Assembly: GCA_037974335.1 (NCBI GenBank)
Contig: CM075760.1
Coordinates: 56,600,890-56,664,889, forward strand
Length of the DNA stretch: 64,000 nt
Reading direction: 5' to 3'
Origin: Prionace glauca
Taxonomy: Eukaryota; Chordata; Chondrichthyes; Carcharhiniformes; Carcharhinidae
A program made the position numbers and the translations under genes. Under the pieces are notes generated by a model. The model searched no databases and was not told where the DNA came from. It saw only the letters and a list, made by a program, of their open reading frames with translations. This document shows, piece by piece, positions 24,491 to 34,919 of the stretch. How positions within the stretch are numbered: position 1 is the first letter of the stretch; every line of letters starts with the position of its first letter.

Positions 24491-24872
24491 GGCATTAAAT
24501 ATGAAATGTGAAATGTCTATCAGAAGAGGGAGAAACATTCGGGTATATTTACACGGAGACACTTCAGAATGTGAAACTCGATCTTTGCAGAAACAGCGTG
24601 ATGAATTTATTGCACAGTTTGAAAAATACGGGCGGGAGATAGGAATAAGTAGAAATAGAATTCAGGATGTAAATGGTTATTTCGGATTCCAGTGGAGAAG
24701 GGGCGTACGAGGACGAGCTTCGACCAGCTGGACCTAGTGGCCTATTGGTGTTAAGTGGGAAGAGTAGAATGTTGTGAACTATTCTGTTTGGAGAGGACAG
24801 GAACAACAAGCCAATAGACTAAAGAGATTGAAATTCTCACATACCCTGAAGGCAGTTCCCAGTGAGTAACAG

Positions 24873-25388
24873 GGCCCTGGAGGGAGTGCAGAGGAGGTTT
24901 ACTAGGCTGATACCGGAGTTGAGGGGATTGAGCTATGAGGAGAGGCTGAATAAACTAGGCTTGTACTCGTTAGAGTTTAGAAGAATGAGGGGAGATCTCA
25001 TTGAGACGTATAAGATGATGAATGGGATGGATAGGATAGAGGTGGAGAGACTCTTCCCGCTCAAAAAAGACAGTAGGACTAGGGGGCACAGCCTCAAGAT
25101 AAAGGGGAGGCGGTTTAGAACAGAGTTGAGGAGGAACTTCTTCACTCAAAGGGTGGTAAATCTCTGGAATTCTCTGCCCGTTGAAGTGGTGGAGGCTGCC
25201 TCGCTAAATATTTTTAAGAAGCGGGTTGATGGGTTTTTGATAAGAGAGAGGATTAAGGGTTATGGGGAGAGGGCGGGAAGGTGGAACTGAGCCACGACAG
25301 ATCAGCCATGATCTTATTGAATGGCGGGGCAGGCTCGAAGGGCTAGATGGCCTACTCCTGCTCCTATTTCTTATGTTCTTATGTTCTT
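24873..25388 (+). mobile_element. LINE B 3' fragment
   Basis: Sense fragment of the same LINE as at 16.4-21.4 kb. It begins in the C-terminal RT region (ALEGVQRRFTRLIPELRG), stays open to ERAGRWN, and ends with 'ttcttatg' repeats at the edge of the RSS-like tandem array. Confidence 0.9.
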
Positions 25389-25389
25389 A

Positions 25390-25746
25390 AATCCTCACCA
25401 TGTTCAGGTTTTTGCACAGCTCTTTCCGTGTTCTGTATCACTGTCTCTGAAATCCTCACCATGTTCAGATTTCTGTACCGCTTTCTCCGTGGTCTGCATC
25501 ACTGTCTGAAAACCTGACCATGTCCAAGTTTTCGTACAGCTTCTCCTTTTTATGTATCACTGTGTCTGTAATCCTCGCCATATCGGGTTTTTGCACAGCT
25601 CTCTCCTTGATCTCTATCACTGTCTCTGAAATCCTTACCATGCTCAGGTTTCTGTCCAGCTCCCTCCTTGTTCTGTATCACTGTCTCTGAAATCCTCACC
25701 ATGTCTAGGTTTTTGTCCAGCTCTCTCCTTGTTCTGCATCACTCTG
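25390..25746 (-). repeat. Tandem array of six RSS-like units (about 60 bp each)
   Basis: On the plus strand each unit reads as a nonamer complement (ggtttttg-like), a spacer and a heptamer complement (cactgtc/cactgtg/cactctg), then 'ctgaaatcctcaccatgttca'. Nonamer/heptamer pairs lie at 25407/25439, 25468/25500, 25527/25558, 25586/25618, 25647/25679 and 25708/25740. The spacer is 23 in five units and 22 in the third. The last unit is the RSS of the V exon next to it; the third has a perfect heptamer but a poor nonamer. Confidence 0.85.
25708..25746 (-). other. 23-RSS of the supporting V segment
   Basis: On the minus strand: heptamer CAGAGTG (25746-25740, one mismatch to CACAGTG), 23-base spacer and nonamer ACAAAAACC (25716-25708), a perfect consensus. 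A 23-RSS is the type carried by TCR V segments. Confidence 0.85.
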
Positions 25747-26061
25747 CTGTGCGCCGACTCAGTGCACAGTAATACACAGTGGAGTCGCTCAGTTGCAGCT
25801 TGGAGATCTTTAACCGGCTGATTTTTTCGACTGCGTCGATAAAAGCAGAAATTCTCGCCCCGGCAGCGTTTTCTTTGTTCTCCTCGCCTGATGTGTATCC
25901 CTTAAACAGGTATTTTAGGCTCTGGCCTGGAGAGTGACGGTACCAGTAGAGCGTGTGTTGACAAAATCCCGGGTATTCGCAGGTTAAAGTAATGGTGTCG
26001 CCAGCAGCACAGGTCTGGAGAGACGGGGTCTGTGACACAGATGAGTTGGATTCTGCAGGAC
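25747..26061 (-). CDS. TCR delta/alpha-like V exon without leader (NAR-TCR supporting V)
   Basis: Ig-fold variable domain: QTPSLQTCAAGDTITLTC, LYWYRHSPGQSLKYL and STVYYCALS give both core cysteines, the FR2 Trp and the YYC motif. The exon starts after an acceptor ('ttttatag' ending at 26062) in phase 1 and ends at a good 23-RSS. Unlike the other intact V genes in the window, no leader exon precedes it: the 140 bases upstream hold no ATG with a hydrophobic run and donor, and then repeats begin. Two extra cysteines are present (QTCAAG, GFCQHT). The next exon upstream on this strand is a J with a phase-1 donor. This matches the 'supporting' V of NAR-TCR, spliced under a separately rearranged NAR V domain. 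A simpler alternative is a V that lost its leader. Confidence 0.8.
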
Positions 26062-26203
26062 CTATAAAATAATGCACAATATTTTTATGATGCCATTACC
26101 CACGTTGCATGTTAGTTTGCCGGGGGAAACATCGCGTCAATAATTGGCCATTTTGTCGCAATTGTTTCACTGAAGTGTGTTCGACATTTATTAACTGTAA
26201 TTG

Positions 26204-26910
26204 GGGAGACGGTGGCATAGTGGTATGCACTGGATTAATTAATCCAGAGATTTAGTAATCCACGGGATACCCTGGGGACGCAGGAACGAATGGTGCCACG
26301 ACGGGTGGTGAAATGTGAATTTCAGTTCAATCTTGAATTGAATTCCATAAAAACAATGTTGAATCAAAGTCTAATGATAACCATGAAACCATTGTCACCT
26401 GTCGTCAAAACCACATCTATTTCACTAAGGTCCTTCAGGGAAAAAAATCTGATATTCTTATCTTGCGTGGTCCACATGTGACTCCAGATCACATGGTCCT
26501 GGGTTCAATTCCCGGCTCGGGTCACTGTCTGTGTGGAGTTTGCACAGTCTCCTCGCGTCTGCGTGGGTTTCCTCCGGGTACTCCAGGTTCCTCCCACACA
26601 CAAAAGATGTGCAGGTTAGGTTGATTGGCCATGCTAAGAAATTGTCCCTAAGAAATTGTCCCAGGGAGGTGTAGGTTAGAGGGATTAGTGCGTACAATAT
26701 GTAGGGATATGGGGGTAGGGCCCTGGGTGGGATTGTGTTCGGTGCAGACTCGATGGGCCGAATGGCCTCTTTCTGCACTGTAGGTTTCTATGATTCCATG
26801 AGAACCACAACAATGTGGTTGCCTCTCAAGTACCCCCGAAAATGGGCTTCACAAGCCACCCAGTTCAGATGCAATTAGGGACACCCACATCCCTAAAATG
26901 AATTGAAAAA
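26204..26910 (+). repeat. SINE interrupted by a second SINE
   Basis: The first SINE (26204 to about 26488) stops near 'actccagatcacatgg' and its 3' part resumes at about 26800 ('gagaaccacaacaatgtgg'). Between them lies a second tRNA-derived SINE with the 'cctccgggtactccagg' block. Both lie in the intron between the NAR J and the supporting V. Confidence 0.65.
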
Positions 26911-28060
26911 AATGGCAAAAGAGCGAGGGGCAAATATTTAGATGATTTTTATTTTATCACACAGCGAATTTTGCTCAGTTGGATCATTTGGAGATGTGAT
27001 ATTGGAAACGTATTCAGTAGTCATTTTAAAACGGCAAATGGAAGAAATCTCCAGAATCAGATTAGAATTCCGGGTGTTTTGAAGAGCAGGAAAGTAAAAT
27101 AGGTAAAGTTCAGCAGCACCCGCAAAGAATAGCCACTTGGCCAGAATGATGTCCTTCTCAGATATCTCATTTTATGCTGTCTATTTAGCGGCTGCTTCTT
27201 GAGGATTTACACACCTGAGGGAATTATATGAAAGTTCAATCTTCTTACCATAACAATTGCTGTTCAGAATTGATTGACTGAGAGTAACCCTGCCTTTCTA
27301 TATCCTGGGTCACATCAAGATTCAGGCGAACACAGCCATACTCGCCAGGCGAAACTGATTAAGTGAAACTGATATTGCATATATGTGTCAAAGATCAAAC
27401 TTTGTTACAGTTTAACTCTTTACACAGTTTCGTCCATCAATTCTATAATTTATATTATTAGAATGATTTACAGTTAATACCAGTGGATTTCTAAATCTGA
27501 GTTGTTCTCTTCCTGCTGTTTGCCATTTCTTGCCAACATGAGAACCTGCCCCAGACACTCTCCAATGTCAGTTGAGATCAGCGCGCTCAGTTTCCCCGAC
27601 TGACTTGTTCACTATTAGTCACTATGAAAATTGTCTTTTCAAGGTGCCTGAGATTTTCAATTCCTTCCATCCATTGGTGGATTGTTCCCCATGCTTTGCA
27701 GTCAGAATCCCCTCTGCAATTTATATTCTACAGATTGTACAGAACAGAAATTGGCCATTCGGCTCACAGTACGCTTGTCAGCACGGCACACGTGCCTACT
27801 CCCCTCTCACACTCGATCCCCAACGAAACCTTTGTACACTGAACACTGCGTCCTTCTCCCTGCTCGATTTTTCACACCGTCATAAAAAGTCCTTTCGCCA
27901 TTCATTGCAACCACGCCATGTGGCACCGCACTCCACTTTCTGTCCAATTTCTCTTTCTTTTATCACACTGGCATCATATTCAACGTTTCTTTAATCTGAA
28001 TCATTTTCCCCACACGTACATTAACGAACTTATAAAATAATGGTAAAGATTTATATCAAC
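26911..28060. other. No gene seen
   Basis: Intronic or intergenic sequence between the supporting V and the NAR J. Read on both strands for V ends (YYC plus RSS), J or C exons; none found. Open frames such as the one at 27572-27994 show no family resemblance. Confidence 0.4.
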
Positions 28061-28570
28061 ACCAAAAACAGAAAAATGTTGGCAAACCTCAACAGGTCTG
28101 ACAGCATCTGTGGTGAGAAAATAGAGTCAACGGTTCCAGACTGGATAACCTTTCATAACAGTCACAGTGAGAATCAAATTTGACACTAGGACAGAAGCCA
28201 CAGTGTTCGCAATGTGCGCTATGTGAAACCACTTGGGAGACAGAAAGCCCAGGATGTTATTAGTATTATCCGATTCTACCACTAAATCATTAAATGTCAT
28301 TCTGGGGTCAATGACATTGCCTTCCCGGTACGATGTCTCACCTTTAGTGGTCACACCCCTCTTCAATCTAGTCCCACAGTCGGACCCGACTCCAGTTTCC
28401 TACTCTGCTCCCAAATCTAAAGCAGCAGTTGAAAATCTTCCACAGGAACCCCCTTCCCCCACGTTGCTCTGGTAGTCACAGAGGATTGAAGTAATCAGAT
28501 TACAAGAGTGAGCTGACTGTGAAAACTAACCTGGATCGCCTGCAACACGGGCGGATTTGGAGTCACTTAC

Positions 28571-28623
28571 CAGTTGAGACAGTCACCACCGTCCCAGACC
28601 CATCTGTAAATCTCCATTCTCCC
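28571..28623 (-). CDS. NAR-type J segment
   Basis: Joining segment read on the minus strand as GEWRFTDGSGTVVTVST plus one base, followed by donor GTAAGT. GSGT-VVTV corresponds to the J motif [FW]-G-x-G-T-x-[VL]-T-V, with Asp in place of the usual aromatic residue, and resembles the GGGTVVTVN of IgNAR. It is preceded by a 23-RSS, whereas TCR alpha and delta J segments carry 12-RSS. Splicing from its phase-1 donor to the acceptor at 26062 joins ACT-G to GT-CCT and keeps the frame into the supporting V exon. No other J is visible nearby. Confidence 0.75.
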
Positions 28624-28662
28624 CACAGTGTCAGCGCTCTCACTTAGCCCAGTACAAGAATG
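28624..28662 (-). other. 23-RSS of the NAR J segment
   Basis: On the minus strand: nonamer CATTCTTGT (28662-28654, six of nine match), 23-base spacer and perfect heptamer CACTGTG (28630-28624) abutting the J. It pairs by the 12/23 rule with the 12-RSS of the V-D exon. Confidence 0.7.
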
Positions 28663-28989
28663 ACTTGCAATGTAAACTACCGGGAGAAAATACTGAATAA
28701 TCAGCGTTTATCAATTATTCAGGGTTTATAGATCAATAATGAAGAATGATTGTTTTATATCTCCCATTAAAACAAACTGTTCCTTGGGACATTCTGAATT
28801 CTTGGCAAAATGGCCCAAGAACAGAGCGGAGATGGACACTTCGTATAAATAGAATAAAAAGTTAAAGGAAGATAACTCAATGGAGGTAATTTCAACGAAA
28901 TTCAAACATGTTGCAACGATAGGAACAAGAACTCGCAACCTATGGTCCGTGTCCTGGGAATTATTGTTTCGTTTGTTCAGAAATATTGA

Positions 28990-29017
28990 AGTATTTGTTC
29001 TCCTCTCTTCCACTGTG
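28990..29017 (-). other. 12-RSS of the NAR V-D exon
   Basis: On the minus strand: perfect heptamer CACAGTG (29017-29011), 12-base spacer and nonamer ACAAATACT (28998-28990, seven of nine). At 23 bases there is no nonamer. A 12-RSS at the 3' side is D-like, not V-like. Confidence 0.75.
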
Positions 29018-29500
29018 GTGTCCCATGTGTGTAGTACCAGTGCTGAGCTTTACAGTAATAGATGGCGGTGTCTTCAATTCTCATATCCCTAATTTCCAGC
29101 GAAAATGTCTTTTCTGCTTTATTCACCAACACGATAAATCTCCCTCCGCTGGAGATCCGCTCCCGCTCTGTGCCGGTCTGGGTTTGTCTGAAGAAATGGC
29201 CATTTTGTAAATCATAAACACCATTGAAAACACAGTTGATGGTGAGAGACTGACACTCCTTCCTGGTCACCGCTGCCGGGCTTTGTGTCACTGACTGACT
29301 AAAAAATCCTGCAAATTAAACACAGAGAATTTAATGGGCCAGCAGAGCGGAACCGCACAACGGGGCTAAAACCCCACACACTGTTTGTAACTGAGATGGA
29401 ATTGGGGCAGCGTTATGTCCAATCCACACAATGTGGGTTAGTTTGATCGGTACTCACGAGGTAAATAGGCACACACGGTGAAAACAAGAATGATTCTCAT
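29018..29500 (-). CDS. NAR variable segment with germline-joined D (leader and V-D exon)
   Basis: Variable domain of the IgNAR/NAR-TCR family. The leader exon 29500-29458 encodes MRIILVFTVCAYLP and ends at donor GTGAGT. After a 149-base intron the V exon (from 29308; acceptor 'aatttgcag') gives SVTQSPAAVTRKECQSL, then TINC; the short loop where conventional V domains have CDR2, ISSGGRFIVLVN, and FSLEIRDMRIEDTAIYYC are NAR hallmarks. After the Cys the frame continues KAQHWYYTHGT over a GGTACTAC-like D core, up to a 12-RSS, so V and D appear fused in the germline. Odd points: Cys in FR1 (KECQS) where IgNAR usually has Gly/Thr, and Phe instead of the FR2 Trp (HFFRQT). Leader, splice sites and frame are intact. 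With the J below and the supporting V it forms a NAR-TCR unit; an IgNAR V is the alternative. Confidence 0.85.
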
Positions 29501-29639
29501 TGCTCTGCTGCCTGGAACTGAGGTTCATATGACGGGGACCTGAGACTGCAGAGTTGGACTGCTCTGGGAGACTCGATCGCAGAGCTGAATTGAAATGTTT
29601 CTGACCCGAACATTGGCAAGTTAGGCCACGCCCACCTTT

Positions 29640-31380
29640 CATATTAAATTCAAGAATTTAAATAGTGAACGTAGCTGTGCACCTTCGGTCGAAACTCCTC
29701 GGTAGCCAGAACACAGACTCACCCTACGACCCACAGCAGGGAATACCTTGCTCTACTTGCTCTCGAGTAGATTATTTATGCTCTGAATTCAGGGGATGTG
29801 GACTTGGCTGGCGATAGCAGCAGACGTTACCAGTCTCGAATTACCCTTGATAAGATGGTACTGAATTGCCTGTCGGAACGGTTGCAGTCCCTGCAGTGCA
29901 AGTACACACACCGCGCTTTCAGAGAGGGAGTTGCAGAATATATAGAGACCGAGGGATAGTGAAGGAATGAAGAATATTTCCAAATCCGGACAGTGGTGGC
30001 GTTCGCATGTCCTTTTAAATTGTAGCTGTTCTGAGCCTGCAATGTCCAAGGATGTGCATGTTAACTTGATTGGCATCTGTTTCGCGTCGTGCCAAAGAGC
30101 ACGGTTTCACTGCCATCTCCTGGACATCCTTTGCTATTGCAGATGTTGTGAAATGCAGATTTTAGTTGCTGTTTCTTGCTCTTTTGTTTGCTCGATACCC
30201 AAATAGTAAGGTCAGCATATCTTGGCAATCGCTAATGCTCTCAATTCATTGATTTTGTAGACCATCACAGAAGGCACACAACCGCCAAGTACGTGTGGGC
30301 CTGGAGTCACCCTTGGCCAAAGTGGAAAGTGATGGAATATTTCCTTTCCTGCAGGGCACTAGAGAATCTGATATATTTCTTGTGAGGGCTCCAATTACGG
30401 AAACAAAATTGTAACTGCATTTTAAAACCCACATTCTGTTGCAGTTGGATTTGAAAATATGCCTTGAGAAAATTTCCTCCCCTTAGAATTACTCTCCCAA
30501 TGATATTACCACTCTGCCACCGTCTCCCCTTTCAACATTGATAGAGTACTTATAGCAGAGAAGAAGGTCATTTTGAAGCGGAATGCATGTGTTGGCACTC
30601 TATGCACATATGTATGCACATTTTCACACTAACCCCTCAGCGTCCACACCCACTTTCATAGCGTTTTCATCATTTCCATTTGCCCGGGGTGTCTGGGCTC
30701 TTGGTTAAGCTGGTTACTTTTCCAAGACAGCGGGAAGTGTAGACGGAGTCAATAGATGGAAGGTTAATTTGCGTGATGAACTGGGCTCCGTTCACAACCT
30801 TGATAGTTATCCATAAACAGGAACTGTAACATCAAGTCAGTGATGTACATGTGACTCCAGAGCCACAGAAAGCACGTTGACTCTTAGCTTACTTCCACAA
30901 TGAAGTAGCATGCCACTCAGATCAAATTCAATTGACGATAGAGATCAAATACTAGTCTTGCCAGCAATGTCCAAATGAAGAATAACAAATAAGTCATTGT
31001 TAGTTCGCAACAGTAAGATTTGAGTTACATCACTCAGGAGGACAACAGATATTTATAACTGGTTAAGGATGCTGACTAATAATGGTCTAAGGATGAGAAG
31101 CGGTGAACTGTGGTCCCGCTCCATTCTCTATCAGTCTGTAACTCCACAGATTCGGGAATCTTCTGCTGAAGCAGGACTACAGATCCCCGGCCCAGCACAT
31201 TGCTGATGTAACCAATTCCGAATAGTGAACATCGGTGGCAACCTCTCAAATAATGTAGGACAGGTAAGGCACATCAGAGGCTGAGCAGTGAAATGAGGCT
31301 GCGGGTGTCACTGCCACGGGCAATGGCTCCACAAGGTTGTTTCAATCAAATCCAGTTGGGAGCTGCGAGATATATGTGAC
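29640..31380. other. No gene seen
   Basis: Upstream region of the NAR V segment. Apart from the CTCF-like motif it holds no V end, leader or RSS that I can recognise. Open frames (29789-30076, 30246-30434) look like chance. Confidence 0.4.
30108..30126 (-). promoter_or_regulatory. CTCF-like motif
   Basis: The minus strand reads TGTCCAGGAGATGGCAGTG, which fits the vertebrate CTCF consensus TGNCCASNAGRKGGCRSTN throughout. It lies about 0.6 kb upstream of the NAR V leader. Occupancy is unknown. Confidence 0.6.
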
Positions 31381-31382
31381 GA

Positions 31383-31401
31383 CAGCGCCCTCTGACGGTG
31401 A
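31383..31401 (-). promoter_or_regulatory. CTCF-like motif
   Basis: The minus strand reads TCACCGTCAGAGGGCGCTG, a strong match to the CTCF core. Confidence 0.55.
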
Positions 31402-33900
31402 GTAAGGGAACTGTACACTGTCCCGATCGCCAATAAAGTACAAGATCATCAATGTGGAATTTCCAGTGGTCTTCTTCTGAAAGTTGTGTTTCAAACTATT
31501 CAGCACTGCAAATAGACGAATGGAAATACGAGTCAGTTGGGAGAAAATGCATTTCCCTTTATTTATGAGCCTAATTACAATTTGTTCGTATCTTTTTTAT
31601 TTTGCATTTTGAAATCTTTATTTCTCACTTTCTTGCATTTCTCCTTCCTCACATTTGTAATCTTCTGTCCACTGTACAAAATCGTAAAGATATTATTCGC
31701 AAAGTGAGTTGCATGATTTTCGCAGCAAGCGAATCGAAAGGTGATATACTTCCAAGTCAGGATGGTGTGTGACCTGGAGGTGAACTTGCAGGTGATGATA
31801 TCGCAATGTGTCTGCTGCCCCTGTCCTTCCAGATATTAGAGACTTTGGGATCGGAAGATGCAGTGAAAGGACGCTTACCCCGTTTTTTAAAAAAATCAAA
31901 TAGATGTAAATGCAGACATCAATTTCAGAGGAAGCCTGTGGTTCTGCTGGTTAATTATTATGCTACTCCGAACATTGCTTTTAATATAATAAATAACCAA
32001 TAAATATTTCTAATTATCAAATCACCTCATGATGACTCAGTCCGTGGGCTGAACACACATTCGCATTCTGCTCAAATCCATCAAACAGATATTCCGCTTT
32101 CCCCCTACCATTTAGTTCATTTACAATGTGTTGTTTATCTACTTCCCATATTGGACTCTTCAAATCCCGCAGGATCCAATGGCAGCCCCCAGAGACTGCA
32201 GGGAATTCTCATCGTTATAGAATAGCTTTTTAAAATTAGAACCCCCAGAAGAAGTACTGGAAAATGTAGTTTCACTTCTCTACCCAATTTTACAGGGAAA
32301 TAATTCAATTTTACAGAGTCATGGTTCAGTTTGATTGCATTCCAATTCGCTGCAGTGAGATGAACAAATTCACTTTGTTCCTTTCGCCTTCCGCCAGGAG
32401 GATTCAGTGGAGATAAAGGAGTTGCGATATCATTGGCTGACTTGAAGAACGAAGGAGCTTGAAGCCGATTGGGTGTCATCTGATAACATTGCCATTGATC
32501 TCAGATGTAGAGATTATGCAGTGAAAAAAATACTGTTTTATGTTCTTCCAGGGCCGTTAATTGAGATGGGCCGAAGGCCACTCAGTCTGAGCCAGCAATT
32601 CCTGAACGAAACATTGAATGTATCAAAGTCTGCTGTGGTTATGAATACATGGAATGCTCAATAATAATTTCAACACAGATTCACCTCATTTAAAAAGGCT
32701 GCAATAATCCAACAGGACCACGCACCACCTCCTGAACCAGTCGCTGATCAGCCATGCTAAACTCTCCCTCAGTAAACCCAAACAGGCGCCGGAATGTGGC
32801 GACTAGGGGATTTTCATAGTAACTTCATTGCAGTGTTAATATAGGTCTACTTGCTACACTAATAAACAGACTTAAACACTGAACTTCTGATCTAACCAAT
32901 GACAGAAATCGGCCAGCGGCAGCAATGTCTACAAACACACAATGGTGTTAGAGTGAGAGCAGCAAAAGGAAGCTGAGGCCGGGGTCACCGCAGACTCAAA
33001 GCTGATGGAAGTGCGGAGTTCTCAGCGGTAGTCGCAGGTGATGGAGAGGAAACAGCGACAGCTGAACCTGCAGCAGTCTGTGACTATCCTGTGCCTGCTA
33101 CTGCTCAAGTGACTGAGAAAGAAATAGTGACTGAAGGGTGCGAATGGATCAGAAACAATTTCCCCTCCCTGCGTCTCCATGGAAGATCTTTCCCATTTGC
33201 TCTTTTCACCCCTCATTCCACGATTTGTTTTCCGTTCTGAAGGTCTGGCAATGCTTTTTTGAAATTTACTATTGAATGTTCTTCCCTTATAGTTTGCGGT
33301 GCTTTACTCCAGATGGTAACAAATATCAATGCAATAAATAATATTTATCTATCGCTGTCCACTGTTCTGTGAAAGTGGGATAAATGTTTGTTTATTTATC
33401 AAACAGTTACATCGCAGTCTTTGTTCATTGAAATTAACAGCGAACCGGTCTGAGAGATCTTGGGAGATATTTCAATGTCTGGGCCTCCATCTCTTCATTA
33501 AAGTTCCCGTAACTTACCCGGAATAATGCTGTGTATAGATAGGTACAGCAAGCTTTCAAATATGGAGTGGCTGTCCCTTGAAATCACTGACTGTCCTTCC
33601 AGAGCCTTCACCGCCGATAGATTCTGGGAGACTCAGTGTGCGTCACTCTGCCCTGCAGCCAAAGGTAGAATGTGTCATAGACTGGAATGGGATTTATCAC
33701 AAGAAATAGACAAAGATCCTTCGAATATTGATTCGCCGAATAGCATGATGATTTCAATCCGGAAGCACGATGGAACACGTGCTCCCCGGGTGACATTTCC
33801 ACGGAAAATAGTCGAATTTAAGTGTTCTTCTCTTTTGATATTAAAGAGTAACTCCAAATCAGGAAGAGGTCTCACTGATCGGGTGATTATGGTGCGTATC
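31402..33900. other. No gene seen
   Basis: Mostly AT-rich sequence between V segments. I checked both strands for YYC-plus-RSS ends and leader exons and found none. Short open frames have no family features. Confidence 0.4.
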
Positions 33901-33967
33901 CAAGGGAGAGAGTGATTAAAGTCCCAGCTCCCTTCACAGGCTGTACGCGTTGCGGGTAATCGCGACA

Positions 33968-34006
33968 GGTTTTTGTACGGCCCTCTACGGTCTTTGCTAC
34001 ACTGTG
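33968..34006 (-). other. 23-RSS, perfect consensus
   Basis: On the minus strand: heptamer CACAGTG, 23-base spacer, nonamer ACAAAAACC. Both motifs are exact. Confidence 0.95.
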
Positions 34007-34504
34007 CCTCCATCGCACAGAAATAGGTGGCGGTGTCTGTCAGTCGAGTTTCACTTACATTCAGAACGCTGTGTTTCTGTGAGAAACTGTATCGAGCCGT
34101 GATCCTGCCCTGATCGCTGGTACCACTCACCAGGTGCTGCAGGGTTCTGTCTGGATTTTGTCTGTACCATTGCAGGATCTGTACAGCTACTGTGGTTGAA
34201 CAGTTCAACGATGCAGTGTCTCCCTCGGTAACAACCACTGACTCCGGAGACTGTGATAGCTCTTCACTGCCAGCGGCATCTGCAATTGTACATTAGCAGT
34301 AATAACACAACGTACTATAATGCAGCACAATAAAGTACAATCGCATTTACAATTCGAGATAATACAACAAAGCTGAGTACAATTTAACAGAACATAACAT
34401 TGCTGAGGTGTGAAACATTCCTGTCAGAAATAGTGACCACACTTACACTGAGGGAACAGTAAGAACTCGAGGAAAATAATCATCAAAGTGAAGCTCAGAA
34501 GCAT
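34007..34504 (-). CDS. TCR alpha/delta V gene, intact
   Basis: Antigen-receptor variable gene with leader exon 34504-34447 (MLLSFTLMIIFLEFLLFPQ, donor GTAAGT, phase 1) and V exon 34279-34007 after acceptor 'aattgcag'. The V domain reads AAGSEELSQSPESVVVTEGD, ASLNC, LQWYRQNPDRTLQHL, RITARYSFSQKHSVL and TDTATYFCAME, with both cysteines, FR2 Trp and YFC. A perfect 23-RSS follows directly. Several CRE-like sites lie upstream. It looks functional; alpha versus delta use cannot be told from one V. Confidence 0.9.
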
Positions 34505-34730
34505 GCTGGATTCTATCGACTTGTGTGACACAGCTGTCAGCAGATCCCAGGCTGAGAGAAGCTCTTGGGAAAGCAATGCTATTGGATACCAAACCGAGCC
34601 CCAAACCAGTACCACTGTGGCTGTTAGAACTTGGTCGCTGGCACTTGTGATCACAAAGTGAAGAAGTGAGGGAGCTCAGCGTTTATAGCTTGGAGGAGGA
34701 GAATGGGCATGCACAAAGCATCCGGTATTG

Positions 34731-34916
34731 TGACGTCACAGCATCCGGCATTCTGACGTCAGAACATTATAACGTCACAGAATCCTTACAGTGGTCGCTG
34801 GGTCCTGTGAGCGCAAAGTGAATCAGTGAAGGAGCTTCGGTAATGATAGTGTGGGGGAGGTGAGTGCGCAAGCGACAGAACTTCCGGCATTCTGACGTCA
34901 GAGCATTATAACGTCA
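34731..34916 (-). promoter_or_regulatory. Cluster of CRE-like sites upstream of the V gene
   Basis: TGACGTCA occurs at 34731-34738, 34754-34761 and 34893-34900, and AACGTCA variants at 34771 and 34909, within a duplicated block ('ccggcattctgacgtcag'). The sites lie 227-412 bases above the leader ATG. TCR beta V promoters are known to carry a CRE-containing decamer; use here is inferred. Confidence 0.6.
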
Positions 34917-34919
34917 TAG

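Noticed and set aside
27572-27994. A 140-codon plus-strand frame
   Set aside because: Composition looks random (His/Ser/Leu-rich), it overlaps other frames, and no splice or family features are seen.
28127-28366. A hydrophobic minus-strand frame (TVASVLVSNLILTVTV) resembling a TCR constant-region membrane segment between J and supporting V
   Set aside because: Its C-terminal half lies in a common SINE-like repeat (28.07-28.18 kb), it lacks the basic residues of TCR membrane segments, and it has no flanking C-domain exon or clean splice site.
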